NCBI RefSeq assembly: GCF_015667795.1
Contig: NZ_JADPEL010000022.1
Location: 1-57,511, forward strand
Reading direction: 5' to 3'
DNA from: Clostridium sp. D53t1_180928_C8
GTDB taxonomy: Bacteria > Bacillota > Clostridia > Clostridiales > Clostridiaceae
Length of the DNA stretch: 57,511 nt
Numbering within the stretch: the stretch's first letter is position 1; every line of letters starts with the position of its first letter. Shown one piece after another: positions 1 to 7,677 of the stretch. The position numbers and the translations under genes were made by a program. The notes below the pieces were generated by a model. It saw nothing but the letters and a program-made list of their open reading frames with translations. It did not search any database and was not told the origin of the DNA.

Positions 1-75
1 GACGTGCGAGTAGCACGGCCAGTAACAGAGCCTTATAGGCGTAGAGCAAACCACCCGTTTTACGGGTGGTCCTGA
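1..75 (+). mobile_element. Possible 3' remnant/right end of an IS200/IS605-type element
   Basis: The first 75 bases are far richer in G+C than everything around them, and one frame stays open from base 1 to a TGA at 73-75. An 8-bp perfect hairpin (ACCACCCG at 50-57, CGGGTGGT at 63-70) closes the segment, and a short hairpin (GCCT/AGGC, 30-40) precedes it. A GC-rich tail ending in a subterminal hairpin is typical of IS200/IS605 right ends, whose tnpB 3' end overlaps the guide-RNA scaffold. The window cuts off whatever lies upstream, so the identity is an inference from composition and structure. It could also simply be a terminator of an unseen upstream gene. Confidence 0.35.
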
Positions 76-145
76 TTTTAATATTTTTTTGAAATATTAA
101 ATAAGTTTTTAGTAATTTAATTTAATAAATTACCTTAACTGTTAG

Positions 146-174
146 TTGACTGAATAAAATTATTAGGTTAATAT
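146..174 (+). promoter_or_regulatory. Sigma-A promoter for the PDZ/radical-SAM gene and der
   Basis: TTGACT at 146-151 and TAATAT at 169-174 are separated by 17 bp, which fits a housekeeping promoter. It lies 38 bp upstream of the start of the first gene. Confidence 0.55.
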
Positions 175-211
175 ATCATAGAGATGATAGGTAATTATAG
201 GAGTGGACATT

Positions 212-1549
212 ATGAAGAATGTAATAACAAGTGTAATGCCTGATAGTATTGCTGAAGAAGTCGGCATTGAAGTAAATGATATTTTATTATCAGTAAATGG
301 AGAAAAGATAGTTGATATTATAGACTACAGGTTTTTAACAAATGATGAAGAAATAGTATTAGAAATACAAAAACCAAATGGTGAGGTTTGGGACTATGAA
401 ATAGAGAAAGACTATGGAGAGGAACTTGGCCTTGAATTTGGTGGCGGTATTATGGATAAGGCAAAAAGATGCAGCAACAAATGTATGTTTTGCTTTATAG
501 ATCAAAATCCAAAGGGAATGAGAGAAACCCTTTATTTTAAGGATGATGATTCACGTCTTTCTTTCCTTCAAGGTAATTTTGTTACTTTAACAAATATGAA
601 GGATGAGGATATAGAAAGAATTATAAGATATAGAATAAGTCCTATAAATATTTCAGTACATACAACAAATCCTGATTTAAGAGTAAAAATGCTTGGTAAT
701 AGATTTGCGGGAGCAGTATATGAAAGAATGAAGAGACTTGCACAGGCAGGAATAGAAATGCACTGTCAAATAGTTCTTATACCAGAAGTTAATAATGGAG
801 AAGAATTAAAAAGAACTATAATTGATTTATATGAACTATATCCATCAGTAGCTAATATTGCAGTAGTTCCTATAGGAGTTACTAAGTATAGAGAAGGATT
901 AGTTCAAGTAAAGACATTTACTAATGAAACAGCAAGAAAAGAATTAGAAATGGTTATGGAATTCCAAAAGAGATTTATGGAAGAAATAAATGATCCATTT
1001 GTAAGATTTTCTGATGAGTTTTATTTAGTATCAGGTATAGATGTGCCTGAAGAGAGCTTTTATAACGGATATGAGCAGATAGAAGATGGAATTGGAATGA
1101 TTAGATGTTTTAGAGAATCTATAAATTATACTGCTCAAGATTTAGATAAAGACATAAAAGGAACTTTTTCTGTTCCAACAGGGAAGCTAGCTTTTGAAGA
1201 AGTAAGCAGTGGAATGAAAAAGTTAATGGAAGTTAACCCTAATATTAAAATAGATACATATAAAATTATAAATCATTTCTTTGGTGAGACAATAACTGTT
1301 GCAGGTCTTCTTACTGGAAGAGATATTATAGGACAATTGAAAGGAAAGATTAATAGCGAGTACTTAATTATGTCTAATAATATGTTTAGAAAAGGATACG
1401 AGTTAGGTCCGGCAGAATATATTATGTTAGATGATACAAAGATAGATGATATAGAAAGAGAATTAGGTGTTAAAGTTCTTGTATGTGACCATACAGGAGA
1501 AGATATAGTAAGCATCATAAATGATGTGTGTCAGGAGGAAGAAAAATAA
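212..1549 (+). CDS. DUF512 family PDZ/radical-SAM iron-sulfur protein
   Basis: A 445-residue protein with an N-terminal PDZ-like domain (about residues 1-65), a Cys cluster C-x3-C-x2-C (about residues 87-94) of radical-SAM type, and a C-terminal DUF512 domain. The family is widespread in clostridia and cyanobacteria and usually sits beside der, as here. Its substrate is unknown to me; a role in ribosome or rRNA maturation is only suggested by the neighbour. The start is ATG at 212, because AGGAG (199-203) lies 8 nt before it and overlaps the upstream in-frame GTG at 203. The stop codon overlaps the der start by one base, so the two are probably translationally coupled. Confidence 0.88.
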   Translation: MKNVITSVMPDSIAEEVGIEVNDILLSVNGEKIVDIIDYRFLTNDEEIVLEIQKPNGEVWDYEIEKDYGEELGLEFGGGIMDKAKRCSNKCMFCFIDQNPKGMRETLYFKDDDSRLSFLQGNFVTLTNMKDEDIERIIRYRISPINISVHTTNPDLRVKMLGNRFAGAVYERMKRLAQAGIEMHCQIVLIPEVNNGEELKRTIIDLYELYPSVANIAVVPIGVTKYREGLVQVKTFTNETARKELEMVMEFQKRFMEEINDPFVRFSDEFYLVSGIDVPEESFYNGYEQIEDGIGMIRCFRESINYTAQDLDKDIKGTFSVPTGKLAFEEVSSGMKKLMEVNPNIKIDTYKIINHFFGETITVAGLLTGRDIIGQLKGKINSEYLIMSNNMFRKGYELGPAEYIMLDDTKIDDIERELGVKVLVCDHTGEDIVSIINDVCQEEEK

Positions 1550-2868
1550 TGGCAAAACCAATAGTAGCTATAGTTGGAAGACCAAATGTAGGTAAATCTA
1601 CATTATTCAATAAATTAGCAGGAAAAAGAATTTCAATAGTTCAAGATACACCAGGTGTAACAAGAGATAGAGTATATGCTGAAGCTGAATGGCTTAATCA
1701 TACTTTTACAATGATTGATACTGGTGGTATAGAACCAGAAAATCAAGACATAATAGTTAAACAAATGAGAAGACAAGCAAACATCGCAATAGAAACTGCT
1801 GATGTTATTATGTTTGTAGTTGATGGAAAAGAAGGAATGACAGCAGCTGATAATGAAGTTGCTACAATGCTTAGAAAATCTAAGAAACCAGTAGTTCTTG
1901 TTGTTAATAAAATTGACAACTTAAAAGATGAGGAAAATGCTTGGGAATTCTATAACTTAGGTATAGGTGACCCAGTTGCTGTATCAGCAGGTCAAGGTAA
2001 AGGCCTTGGAGATATGCTTGATATGGTAGTTTCTCATTTCGATACTATTTCTGGAAAAGATGAAGAGGAAGAAGACATAAAAATTGCTATGATAGGGAAA
2101 CCTAATGTAGGTAAATCTTCATTAATTAATAGATTACTAGGTGAAGATAGATTAATAGTATCAGATATTGCAGGTACAACAAGAGATGCAATAGATAGTA
2201 GAATTGAAAATGAACTTGGAAAGTTTACTTTAATTGATACTGCAGGTCTTAGAAGAAAAAGTAAGGTTAAAGAAGAAATTGAAAGATATTCAGTTATAAG
2301 AACTCTTGCAGCTGTTGAAAGAGCTGATGTTTGTATATTAATGATAGATGCAACTGAAGGTGTAACAGAGCAAGATGAAAAAATAATTGGATTTGCACAT
2401 GAATTAAATAAGGCTATAATGGTTATTGTAAACAAATGGGATCTTATTGAAAAAGATGATAAGACAATGGATAACTACAAAAAAGATTTACAAAGTAAAC
2501 TTAAGTTTATCAAATATGCTAAGTTCTTATTTATATCAGCATTAACTGGGCAAAGAGCACATAGAGTGTTAGAAGTTGCTAAAGAATGTTATGATAACTA
2601 CGATAAGAGAGTTGGTACTGGTGTATTAAATGATGTTATTAGCAAGGCTATATTAATGAAAGAACCACCAATAGTTGCATTAAAGAGATTAAAGATATAC
2701 TATGCTACTCAAGTGGCTACTAAACCACCAAAGTTTGTGTTCTTTGTTAATGATATGAATGCAAGACATTTCTCATATGAAAGATATTTAGAAAATCAAT
2801 TAAGAGATAATTTTGATTTCAGTGGAACTGGAATACAAATAGAATATAGGGAGAGAAAGGATAGTTAA
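1549..2868 (+). CDS. der: Ribosome biogenesis GTPase Der (EngA)
   Basis: A tandem-GTPase protein of 439 residues that assists late assembly of the 50S subunit. Domain 1 has the P-loop GRPNVGKST (residues 10-18), DTGG and NKID. Domain 2 has [13 protein letters not shown] and NKWD. A KH-like domain forms the last 90 or so residues. This double-G plus KH arrangement is unique to Der, and the length is normal. The start is ATG at 1549, which overlaps the previous stop (ATAATG) and is preceded by AGGAGG. An earlier in-frame ATG would begin inside the upstream gene, before that ribosome binding site. gpsA follows after 2 bp, the same order as in other clostridia and bacilli. Confidence 0.98.
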   Translation: MAKPIVAIVGRPNVGKSTLFNKLAGKRISIVQDTPGVTRDRVYAEAEWLNHTFTMIDTGGIEPENQDIIVKQMRRQANIAIETADVIMFVVDGKEGMTAADNEVATMLRKSKKPVVLVVNKIDNLKDEENAWEFYNLGIGDPVAVSAGQGKGLGDMLDMVVSHFDTISGKDEEEEDIKIAMIGKPNVGKSSLINRLLGEDRLIVSDIAGTTRDAIDSRIENELGKFTLIDTAGLRRKSKVKEEIERYSVIRTLAAVERADVCILMIDATEGVTEQDEKIIGFAHELNKAIMVIVNKWDLIEKDDKTMDNYKKDLQSKLKFIKYAKFLFISALTGQRAHRVLEVAKECYDNYDKRVGTGVLNDVISKAILMKEPPIVALKRLKIYYATQVATKPPKFVFFVNDMNARHFSYERYLENQLRDNFDFSGTGIQIEYRERKDS

Positions 2869-2870
2869 TT

Positions 2871-3863
2871 ATGAGTAAGGTAACTTTTTTAGGCGGAGGA
2901 AGTTTTGGGATTTCCTTAGCTATTTTATTAGCACACAAAGGAAATAAAGTATCCATATATGATAGAGATAATACCGTTGTAGATGATATTAATATAAACA
3001 GAAGAAATGATAAGTTTATTAAAGGATTAGATGTGCCTAAAAATGTTACGGCTTATAATAGCTTAGAGGAGGCTATTACAGACTGTGATTATGTTGTATT
3101 AGCTGTTCCATCTCATGTAATTAGAAGTGCATCTAAGAGTATTAAAGGCTTAGTAAAAAAAGATGTTCCTGTTATATGTATTGCAAAAGGAATAGAAGAA
3201 GGAACTAACAAAACATTAGTAGAGGTTATTGAAGAAGAAGTAGATAATCCAGTGGTAGTTTTATCAGGACCAAGTCATGCTGAAGAAGTAGCATTTAATA
3301 TTCCAACAACAGTTCTTACTTCATCAAAAAATATGAAGGCTGCAGAAGATGTTCAGGATTTATTTATGACTAAAACATTTAGAGTATATACTAATGATGA
3401 TTTAGTTGGAGTAGAGATTGGGGGAGCTGTAAAAAATATTATAGCTCTTGCAGCAGGAGTATGTGATGGATTAGGATATGGTGATAATACTAAGGCTGCA
3501 CTTATGACTAGAGGTATGGCTGAAATTGTTAGAATAGGTACTAAGCTTGGTGGGAAAATTGAAACATTTTTAGGGCTTACTGGTATGGGAGATTTAATAG
3601 TTACTTGTACTAGTATGCATTCAAGAAATAGAAGAGCTGGATACTTAATAGGAACAGGGAAGTCTAGGGAAGAAGCTGTAGAAGAAGTAGGTATGGTTGT
3701 TGAAGGAATAAAAGCTTGCCATGCATTCTATAACTTAAAAGAAAAATTAGATGTTGAAATGCCAATAACTGATGCTCTTTATAAAGTTCTTTTTGAAGAT
3801 AAAGATGCAAAACAAATGGTTAAAGAATTATTGGAAAGAGATAAAAAAGCTGAAAATTACTAG
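2871..3863 (+). CDS. gpsA: Glycerol-3-phosphate dehydrogenase [NAD(P)+]
   Basis: Makes sn-glycerol 3-phosphate from dihydroxyacetone phosphate for phospholipid synthesis in the cytosol. The N-terminal Rossmann fold shows GGGSFG (residues 8-13). The catalytic lysine region [13 protein letters not shown] lies near residue 190, and the substrate-binding C-terminal domain contains [11 protein letters not shown]. The length of 330 residues is typical. It starts 2 bp after der and ends at a strong terminator, so it closes the first operon. Together with plsX and acpP further downstream it supplies membrane lipid precursors. Confidence 0.97.
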   Translation: MSKVTFLGGGSFGISLAILLAHKGNKVSIYDRDNTVVDDININRRNDKFIKGLDVPKNVTAYNSLEEAITDCDYVVLAVPSHVIRSASKSIKGLVKKDVPVICIAKGIEEGTNKTLVEVIEEEVDNPVVVLSGPSHAEEVAFNIPTTVLTSSKNMKAAEDVQDLFMTKTFRVYTNDDLVGVEIGGAVKNIIALAAGVCDGLGYGDNTKAALMTRGMAEIVRIGTKLGGKIETFLGLTGMGDLIVTCTSMHSRNRRAGYLIGTGKSREEAVEEVGMVVEGIKACHAFYNLKEKLDVEMPITDALYKVLFEDKDAKQMVKELLERDKKAENY

Positions 3864-3865
3864 TG

Positions 3866-3903
3866 AAAAGCGAAGTTGCAATTATGTGACTTCGCTTTTT
3901 TAT
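3866..3903 (+). terminator. Intrinsic terminator of the der-gpsA operon
   Basis: An 11-bp perfect stem, AAAAGCGAAGT (3866-3876) with ACTTCGCTTTT (3889-3899), followed by a T run, three bases past the gpsA stop codon. Confidence 0.92.
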
Positions 3904-4164
3904 AATATATTTTAAGTTGTGTTAGGAGTATAAGAAAAAATAATATTCTATTATGTAAAAATAAAATTTAAAAGTACATCATAAATAGATATGTTACTAC
4001 ATATTGTTAACTATATAGAGATTTAAAAAAAAGAGGGTTAACGTTAATACTAAGTTCCGAAAAAAATAAATTTTGATTTAGAGGAATAAACTTAAAAAAA
4101 TAGTATACTTTTTTTTGATTAAGAATATATATATAGTGTTAAAAATAAATAGGAGGGTGTACTT
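3904..4164. other. AT-rich intergenic region upstream of spoIVA
   Basis: No gene is visible here. In B. subtilis spoIVA is transcribed by the mother-cell factor sigma-E, so a sporulation promoter is expected. A loose sigma-E-like pair (TCATAAAT near 3980, CATATTGT near 4001, 13 bp apart) is the best I can find, but it departs from consensus at several positions. I do not call it. Confidence 0.4.
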
Positions 4165-5643
4165 ATGGGCGATTTCAATATATATAAGGATATTGCAGAA
4201 AGGACTCAAGGTGACATATACTTAGGTGTTGTTGGACCAGTTAGAACTGGAAAGTCTACATTTATTAAAAAATTTATGGACCTAATGGTTATACCAAAGA
4301 TTGATAATGCTTATAAAAAAGAAAGAGCTAAGGATGAATTACCACAAAGTGGATCAGGAAAAACGATTCATACTACAGAGCCTAAATTTGTTCCAAATGA
4401 AGCTGTAGAAATAACTATTGATGAGGATATTAAATTAAAGGTTAGAATGGTAGATTGTGTGGGGTATATAGTTAAAGGGGCTTTGGGATATTTAGAAGAC
4501 GAAGAACCTAAAATGGTTAATACTCCATGGTATGAATATGAAATACCATTTGAAGATGCTGCTGAAATAGGGACAAGAAAAGTTATAACAGATCATTCAA
4601 CTGTTGGGCTTTTAGTAACTACTGATGGTAGTATTACAGGTATAGACAGAGAAGAATACTTAGAAGCTGAAGAAAGGGTAGTAGAGGAGCTTAAGGCAAT
4701 TAATAAACCTTTCATAGTTGTACTTAATACAAAAAACATAAACTCTCCTGAAACAGATGCATTAAAGGATGAACTTGAGAAAAAATATGATGTAGAAGTT
4801 CAGGTTATGGATGTTTATAATATGACTGAAAAGGATATTGAGAAGTTATTTAAGCATGTACTTAAGGAATTCCCTGTAAAAGAAATAAATATAGACATGC
4901 CTGTTTGGGTTGAAAACTTAAATCCAGAACATTGGTTAAAAAAAGAGTTCTTTAAGATTGTTAAGGGAATGTGTCAAAGTGTAGATAAAATAAGAGACAT
5001 AAAACCAGCGTTTAGTGATGCCAAGGAAAATGAGAATTTAAGTGCATCAGATTTAAGTGAAATAAATCTTGGTGAGGGTACTGCAAGAATATTACTTAAA
5101 CCAAGTGAAACTATTTTTTACAAAGTACTTAGTGAAAATTGCGATGTTGAAATTGAAAGCGAGAGCGATTTAATAGCTCTTGTAAAAGATTTAAATATTG
5201 CAAAACGTGAATATGATAAAATTAAAGATGCTTTAGTTGATGTTAGGGAAACTGGATATGGACTTGTTGCTCCTCAATTAAGTGAAATGAAGTTTGAAGA
5301 GCCTGAAATAGTTAAACAAGGAACTAAGTTTGGTGTAAAATTAAAAGCTAGCGCTCCATCATTACATTTTATTAAAGCAGATATTAAAACTGAAATTAGT
5401 CCAATAATGGGATCAGAGAAGGAAAGCGAAGAGTTAGTTAATGCTCTTATGGATCAATTTGATAAAGATCCAGCATCATTATGGCAAAGTAATATGTTTG
5501 GTAAATCTTTAGAGGTATTAGTCAAAGAAGGTTTACAAAATAAGTTATATAAGATGCCAGAAGATGTTCAAGTTAAAATTCAAAAAACTCTTCAAAAGAT
5601 TATCAACGAGGGAAATGGCGGATTGATTTGTATAATTCTATAA
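4165..5643 (+). CDS. spoIVA: Stage IV sporulation protein A (spore coat base ATPase)
   Basis: SpoIVA polymerises with ATP hydrolysis on the outer forespore membrane, where SpoVM anchors it, and forms the basement layer of the spore coat. The 492-residue length matches the family. An N-terminal P-loop GPVRTGKST (residues 24-32) and a Walker B-like RMVDCVGY segment mark the ATPase domain, and the C terminus carries the conserved membrane-proximal tail. The start ATG has AGGAGGG upstream. It is monocistronic between two terminators. Its partner gene spoVM is in the same window at 24509-24580. Expression is expected in the mother cell under sigma-E, from family knowledge rather than from a promoter I can prove. 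Confidence 0.97.
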   Translation: MGDFNIYKDIAERTQGDIYLGVVGPVRTGKSTFIKKFMDLMVIPKIDNAYKKERAKDELPQSGSGKTIHTTEPKFVPNEAVEITIDEDIKLKVRMVDCVGYIVKGALGYLEDEEPKMVNTPWYEYEIPFEDAAEIGTRKVITDHSTVGLLVTTDGSITGIDREEYLEAEERVVEELKAINKPFIVVLNTKNINSPETDALKDELEKKYDVEVQVMDVYNMTEKDIEKLFKHVLKEFPVKEINIDMPVWVENLNPEHWLKKEFFKIVKGMCQSVDKIRDIKPAFSDAKENENLSASDLSEINLGEGTARILLKPSETIFYKVLSENCDVEIESESDLIALVKDLNIAKREYDKIKDALVDVRETGYGLVAPQLSEMKFEEPEIVKQGTKFGVKLKASAPSLHFIKADIKTEISPIMGSEKESEELVNALMDQFDKDPASLWQSNMFGKSLEVLVKEGLQNKLYKMPEDVQVKIQKTLQKIINEGNGGLICIIL

Positions 5644-5651
5644 CATAAATG

Positions 5652-5693
5652 TAATCTACTACTAAAGGAATTTGGTAGTAGATTATTTTTTTT
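5652..5693 (+). terminator. Intrinsic terminator of spoIVA
   Basis: Stem AATCTACTAC (5653-5662) with GTAGTAGATT (5675-5684), extended by one T-A pair and followed by a run of eight T residues. Confidence 0.92.
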
Positions 5694-5760
5694 GTTATAA
5701 ATATGTAAAAATATAAATTTTTTATATATTTTAGTGTAGACTAGATTGCTATTAGAATAG

Positions 5761-5796
5761 AATATATTAAGCAGATAGTATTATGCTTAATATATT
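5761..5796. promoter_or_regulatory. Perfect 13-bp inverted repeat upstream of the PBECR-like gene
   Basis: AATATATTAAGCA (5761-5773) and TGCTTAATATATT (5784-5796) are perfect reverse complements 10 bp apart. The repeat ends 7 bases before the ribosome binding site of the next gene. It could be an operator or a 5'-UTR hairpin. No T run follows, so it is not a terminator. Confidence 0.6.
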
Positions 5797-5814
5797 ATAG
5801 TGAAGAGGGATAGT

Positions 5815-6219
5815 ATGGAGAGCAGATTTTGTACCTATAAAAGAGTAGGATATTTAAGGCAAAAGATAGCCAATGAGTTAGGTATAGAGTTTACTGGAGT
5901 AATATATGCATCCCCAGGAGTGTTAAAGCATATTATAAAGAGACATGGTAGGCAACTAAATAAAAAGACTAGAGATAGCATTCTTGAGTGGATGAAAAAA
6001 ATATTAGAAGAACCGGACTATATTGGTATTTATAAAAATGAAGGGGGACAGACTGCTGTAGAATTTATTAAGAGAGTTTATACTAATTTGCTTTTAGGAG
6101 TTGAAGTAGATGAAAAAAATGAGTATATCTATGTAACAACTATGTATCCGATAACGGATAAGAAGATAGAAAATAAGATTTATAGTGGGAAATTAATTGA
6201 TATTAAAAGGATTAAATAA
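5815..6219 (+). CDS. Small PBECR-type nuclease-fold protein, function unknown
   Basis: A 134-residue soluble protein with no membrane segment. The middle and C-terminal parts have the look of PBECR3 domains (phage Barnase-EndoU-ColicinE5/D-RelE-like): HIIKRHG near residue 46, then EPDYIGIYKNEGG, a hydrophobic strand pair, VTTMYPI and SGKL. This family includes toxin and phage polyvalent-protein modules with predicted RNase folds. I recognise the pattern but cannot verify catalysis. The start is ATG at 5815, with AGAGGG at 5804-5809; the in-frame GTG at 5800 lies upstream of that site. The gene is alone between spoIVA and ansA, has no antitoxin-like partner ORF, and is preceded by a perfect inverted repeat. 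Confidence 0.6.
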   Translation: MESRFCTYKRVGYLRQKIANELGIEFTGVIYASPGVLKHIIKRHGRQLNKKTRDSILEWMKKILEEPDYIGIYKNEGGQTAVEFIKRVYTNLLLGVEVDEKNEYIYVTTMYPITDKKIENKIYSGKLIDIKRIK

Positions 6220-6224
6220 TTTAT

Positions 6225-6253
6225 TTGATATAACTTTAGTCAAAATGTATAAT
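6225..6253 (+). promoter_or_regulatory. Sigma-A promoter for the ansA leader RNA
   Basis: TTGATA at 6225-6230 and TATAAT at 6248-6253 are separated by exactly 17 bp, which predicts transcription from about 6260. A second TATAAT lies at 6263-6268 without an equally good -35 element. Confidence 0.75.
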
Positions 6254-6272
6254 ATGTAATTGTATAATTAAG

Positions 6273-6408
6273 TTGATTATTGAGGTGAGAAATGGCTCCT
6301 CATGCGCTGAAATTTTCAGTAACCAGAGATGCAGGGAATGTCGACCTGCCGATAATCAGAGCTGAAAAAATATTTTTATAATGGATAAATAGTATAAAAA
6401 ACTGGAGG
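6273..6408 (+). promoter_or_regulatory. Structured 5' leader of ansA; four-way-junction RNA of unassigned class
   Basis: About 150 nt separate the predicted transcription start from the ansA start. A closing helix (6273-6281 with 6351-6359, 9 bp including two G-U pairs) encloses three hairpins: GAGG/CCTC (6282-6285/6298-6301), CTGAA/TTCAG (6307-6311/6315-6319) and GCAGG/CCTGC (6331-6335/6345-6349). The internal loops are much less AT-rich than the surroundings. TTTTCAG (6313-6319) can alternatively pair with CTGAAAA (6362-6368), giving exclusive folds as in a switch. I compared it mentally with the common riboswitch consensus sequences and found no match. The outline is cloverleaf-like, but the T-loop and U33 of a tRNA are absent. 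Confidence 0.5.
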
Positions 6409-6414
6409 ATGAAG

Positions 6415-7383
6415 ATGAAAAAAATAGCTGTAGTATTTAATGGTGGAACAATATCAATGAAAGTAGATGAAAGAATAAAGGCTGCTGTTCCAAGTTTGAC
6501 TGGAGAAGAGATAATGTCAATGGTTACAGGAATAGAAGAATTTGCAGAAATTGAATCTTATAGTTTTTCAAGTATGCCATCACCGCATATGACTTTTAAA
6601 ACTATGTTAGAATTAAGCAAGTTTACAAAAGAACTTTTAGATAGAAATGATATTGATGGTGTTGTAATTACCCACGGAACTGATACTTTAGAAGAAACTG
6701 CATATCTTTTAGATTTAACTATAAAAAGTGAAAAGCCTGTTGTAATTACTGGAGCTATGAGAAGTGGATCAGAATTAGGATATGATGGACCATCAAATTT
6801 AGCAGCATCAATTTGTACAGCTATTTCAGAGGATGCAAAGAAGAGAGGTGTACTTGTTTGTTTTAATGGTGAGTTAAATTCTGCATCAGAAGTTACAAAA
6901 GCAAATTCTATGGCATTAAATGCATTTAGAACTCCTAATTTTGGACCAATTGGAATAGTAGATAACAATAAAGTTATGTTTTATAGAGAAACTAAAAATA
7001 CTGAAAAGTATGATGTTAGTGAAATAAAAAAGGATGTTGCATTAATAAAATGTGTAGCGGATATGGATTCTTCATTTATTGATTTCGTAATAGAAAAGGG
7101 ATATGGAGGAATTGTTATTGAAGCTTTAGGAAGAGGAAATGTTCCACCTAAGATGGTTGAAGGAATAAAGTCTGCTTTAGATAAATCAATACCTGTAGTA
7201 GTAGTTTCTAGATGCTTTGAAGGAAGAGTGTATGAATCTTATGGTTATGAAGGTGGAGGAAAAATGCTTAAGGATTTAGGAGTAATTTTTGGAGATACTT
7301 TACCAGGGCAAAAAGCAAGAATAAAATTAACATTAGCAATAAATAGTACAATAGATAAGGATGAAATAAAGAATCAATTTTAG
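6415..7383 (+). CDS. ansA: Type I (cytoplasmic) L-asparaginase
   Basis: Hydrolyses L-asparagine to aspartate and ammonia. Of 322 residues, the N-terminal NGGTIS motif (about residues 9-14) carries the first catalytic threonine, and HGTDTLEETA (about residues 85-94) carries the second Thr-Asp pair. No signal peptide is present, so it is the cytosolic form. The start is ATG at 6415, because GGAGG (6404-6408) directly abuts the earlier in-frame ATG at 6409 and is 6 nt from the second. Its own promoter and a structured leader lie upstream, which implies regulation at the RNA level. It is likely monocistronic. Confidence 0.95.
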   Translation: MKKIAVVFNGGTISMKVDERIKAAVPSLTGEEIMSMVTGIEEFAEIESYSFSSMPSPHMTFKTMLELSKFTKELLDRNDIDGVVITHGTDTLEETAYLLDLTIKSEKPVVITGAMRSGSELGYDGPSNLAASICTAISEDAKKRGVLVCFNGELNSASEVTKANSMALNAFRTPNFGPIGIVDNNKVMFYRETKNTEKYDVSEIKKDVALIKCVADMDSSFIDFVIEKGYGGIVIEALGRGNVPPKMVEGIKSALDKSIPVVVVSRCFEGRVYESYGYEGGGKMLKDLGVIFGDTLPGQKARIKLTLAINSTIDKDEIKNQF

Positions 7384-7388
7384 TAATG

Positions 7389-7422
7389 CGAATATTACAT
7401 AAGTATAAAGGTGTAATATTCG
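7389..7422. repeat. Perfect 11-bp inverted repeat between ansA and the permease promoter
   Basis: CGAATATTACA (7389-7399) and TGTAATATTCG (7412-7422) are perfect reverse complements. No T run follows, so it is a poor intrinsic terminator. It ends 8 bp before the -35 box of the permease promoter, so an operator role is possible. Confidence 0.5.
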
Positions 7423-7430
7423 TGAAATTA

Positions 7431-7459
7431 TTGACTTTTGGGAAATTATGGATTATAAT
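7431..7459 (+). promoter_or_regulatory. Sigma-A promoter of the purine permease leader
   Basis: TTGACT at 7431-7436 and TATAAT at 7454-7459 with a 17-bp spacer. Predicted transcription start is near 7466. Confidence 0.8.
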
Positions 7460-7465
7460 TTAATA

Positions 7466-7548
7466 TAAGATAGCCGTATTCTAATGATGATTTATTAGTT
7501 TCCCATTAGGACATTAAAGTTATGACTATGAGTTTAAATAAAAATATT
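7466..7548 (+). promoter_or_regulatory. Candidate riboswitch (aptamer part) of the purine permease leader
   Basis: The leader holds CTAAT (7481-7485), which can pair with ATTAG at either 7494-7498 or 7505-7509, and a GACTATG segment (7524-7530) like the 3' side of purine aptamers. The weak closing pair is ATAG (7470-7473) with CTAT (7526-7529). The invariant purine-aptamer strings (UUUCUACC in J2-3, GAUAUGG in L2) are not intact. It is therefore a divergent purine-type aptamer or another class. Position between a strong promoter and a terminator, upstream of a purine transporter, is the main support. Confidence 0.4.
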
Positions 7549-7588
7549 ACTGTAAGGTGTTGTCTTAATAACACATTGCAGTTTTTTT
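7549..7588 (+). terminator. Leader terminator upstream of the purine permease
   Basis: ACTGTAAGGTGTT (7549-7561) pairs with AACACATTGCAGT (7570-7582) over 13 bp with one mismatch and one wobble, followed by seven T residues. It lies 90 bp before the permease start and after the permease promoter, so it can act only as an attenuator. Confidence 0.85.
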
Positions 7589-7677
7589 ATTGTAAGTTCT
7601 TTGAAATAAGATGAAGTAAAGTAATTTTATCTTATTCTTAAACTTAAATATATAAATAAAAAAAGGGGGATTTTTTT

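Noticed and set aside
4008-4164. A definite sigma-E promoter for spoIVA
   Set aside because: Only loosely matching hexamers were found, and AT-rich sequence gives such matches by chance.
5800-5814. GTG start of the PBECR-like gene at 5800
   Set aside because: The ribosome site AGAGGG lies downstream of it, directly before ATG 5815.
6275-6359. A tRNA gene in the ansA leader
   Set aside because: The arm order and length are cloverleaf-like, but the T-loop lacks the TTCRA pattern, there is no U33, the D-arm and anticodon arm are irregular, and no CCA end follows.
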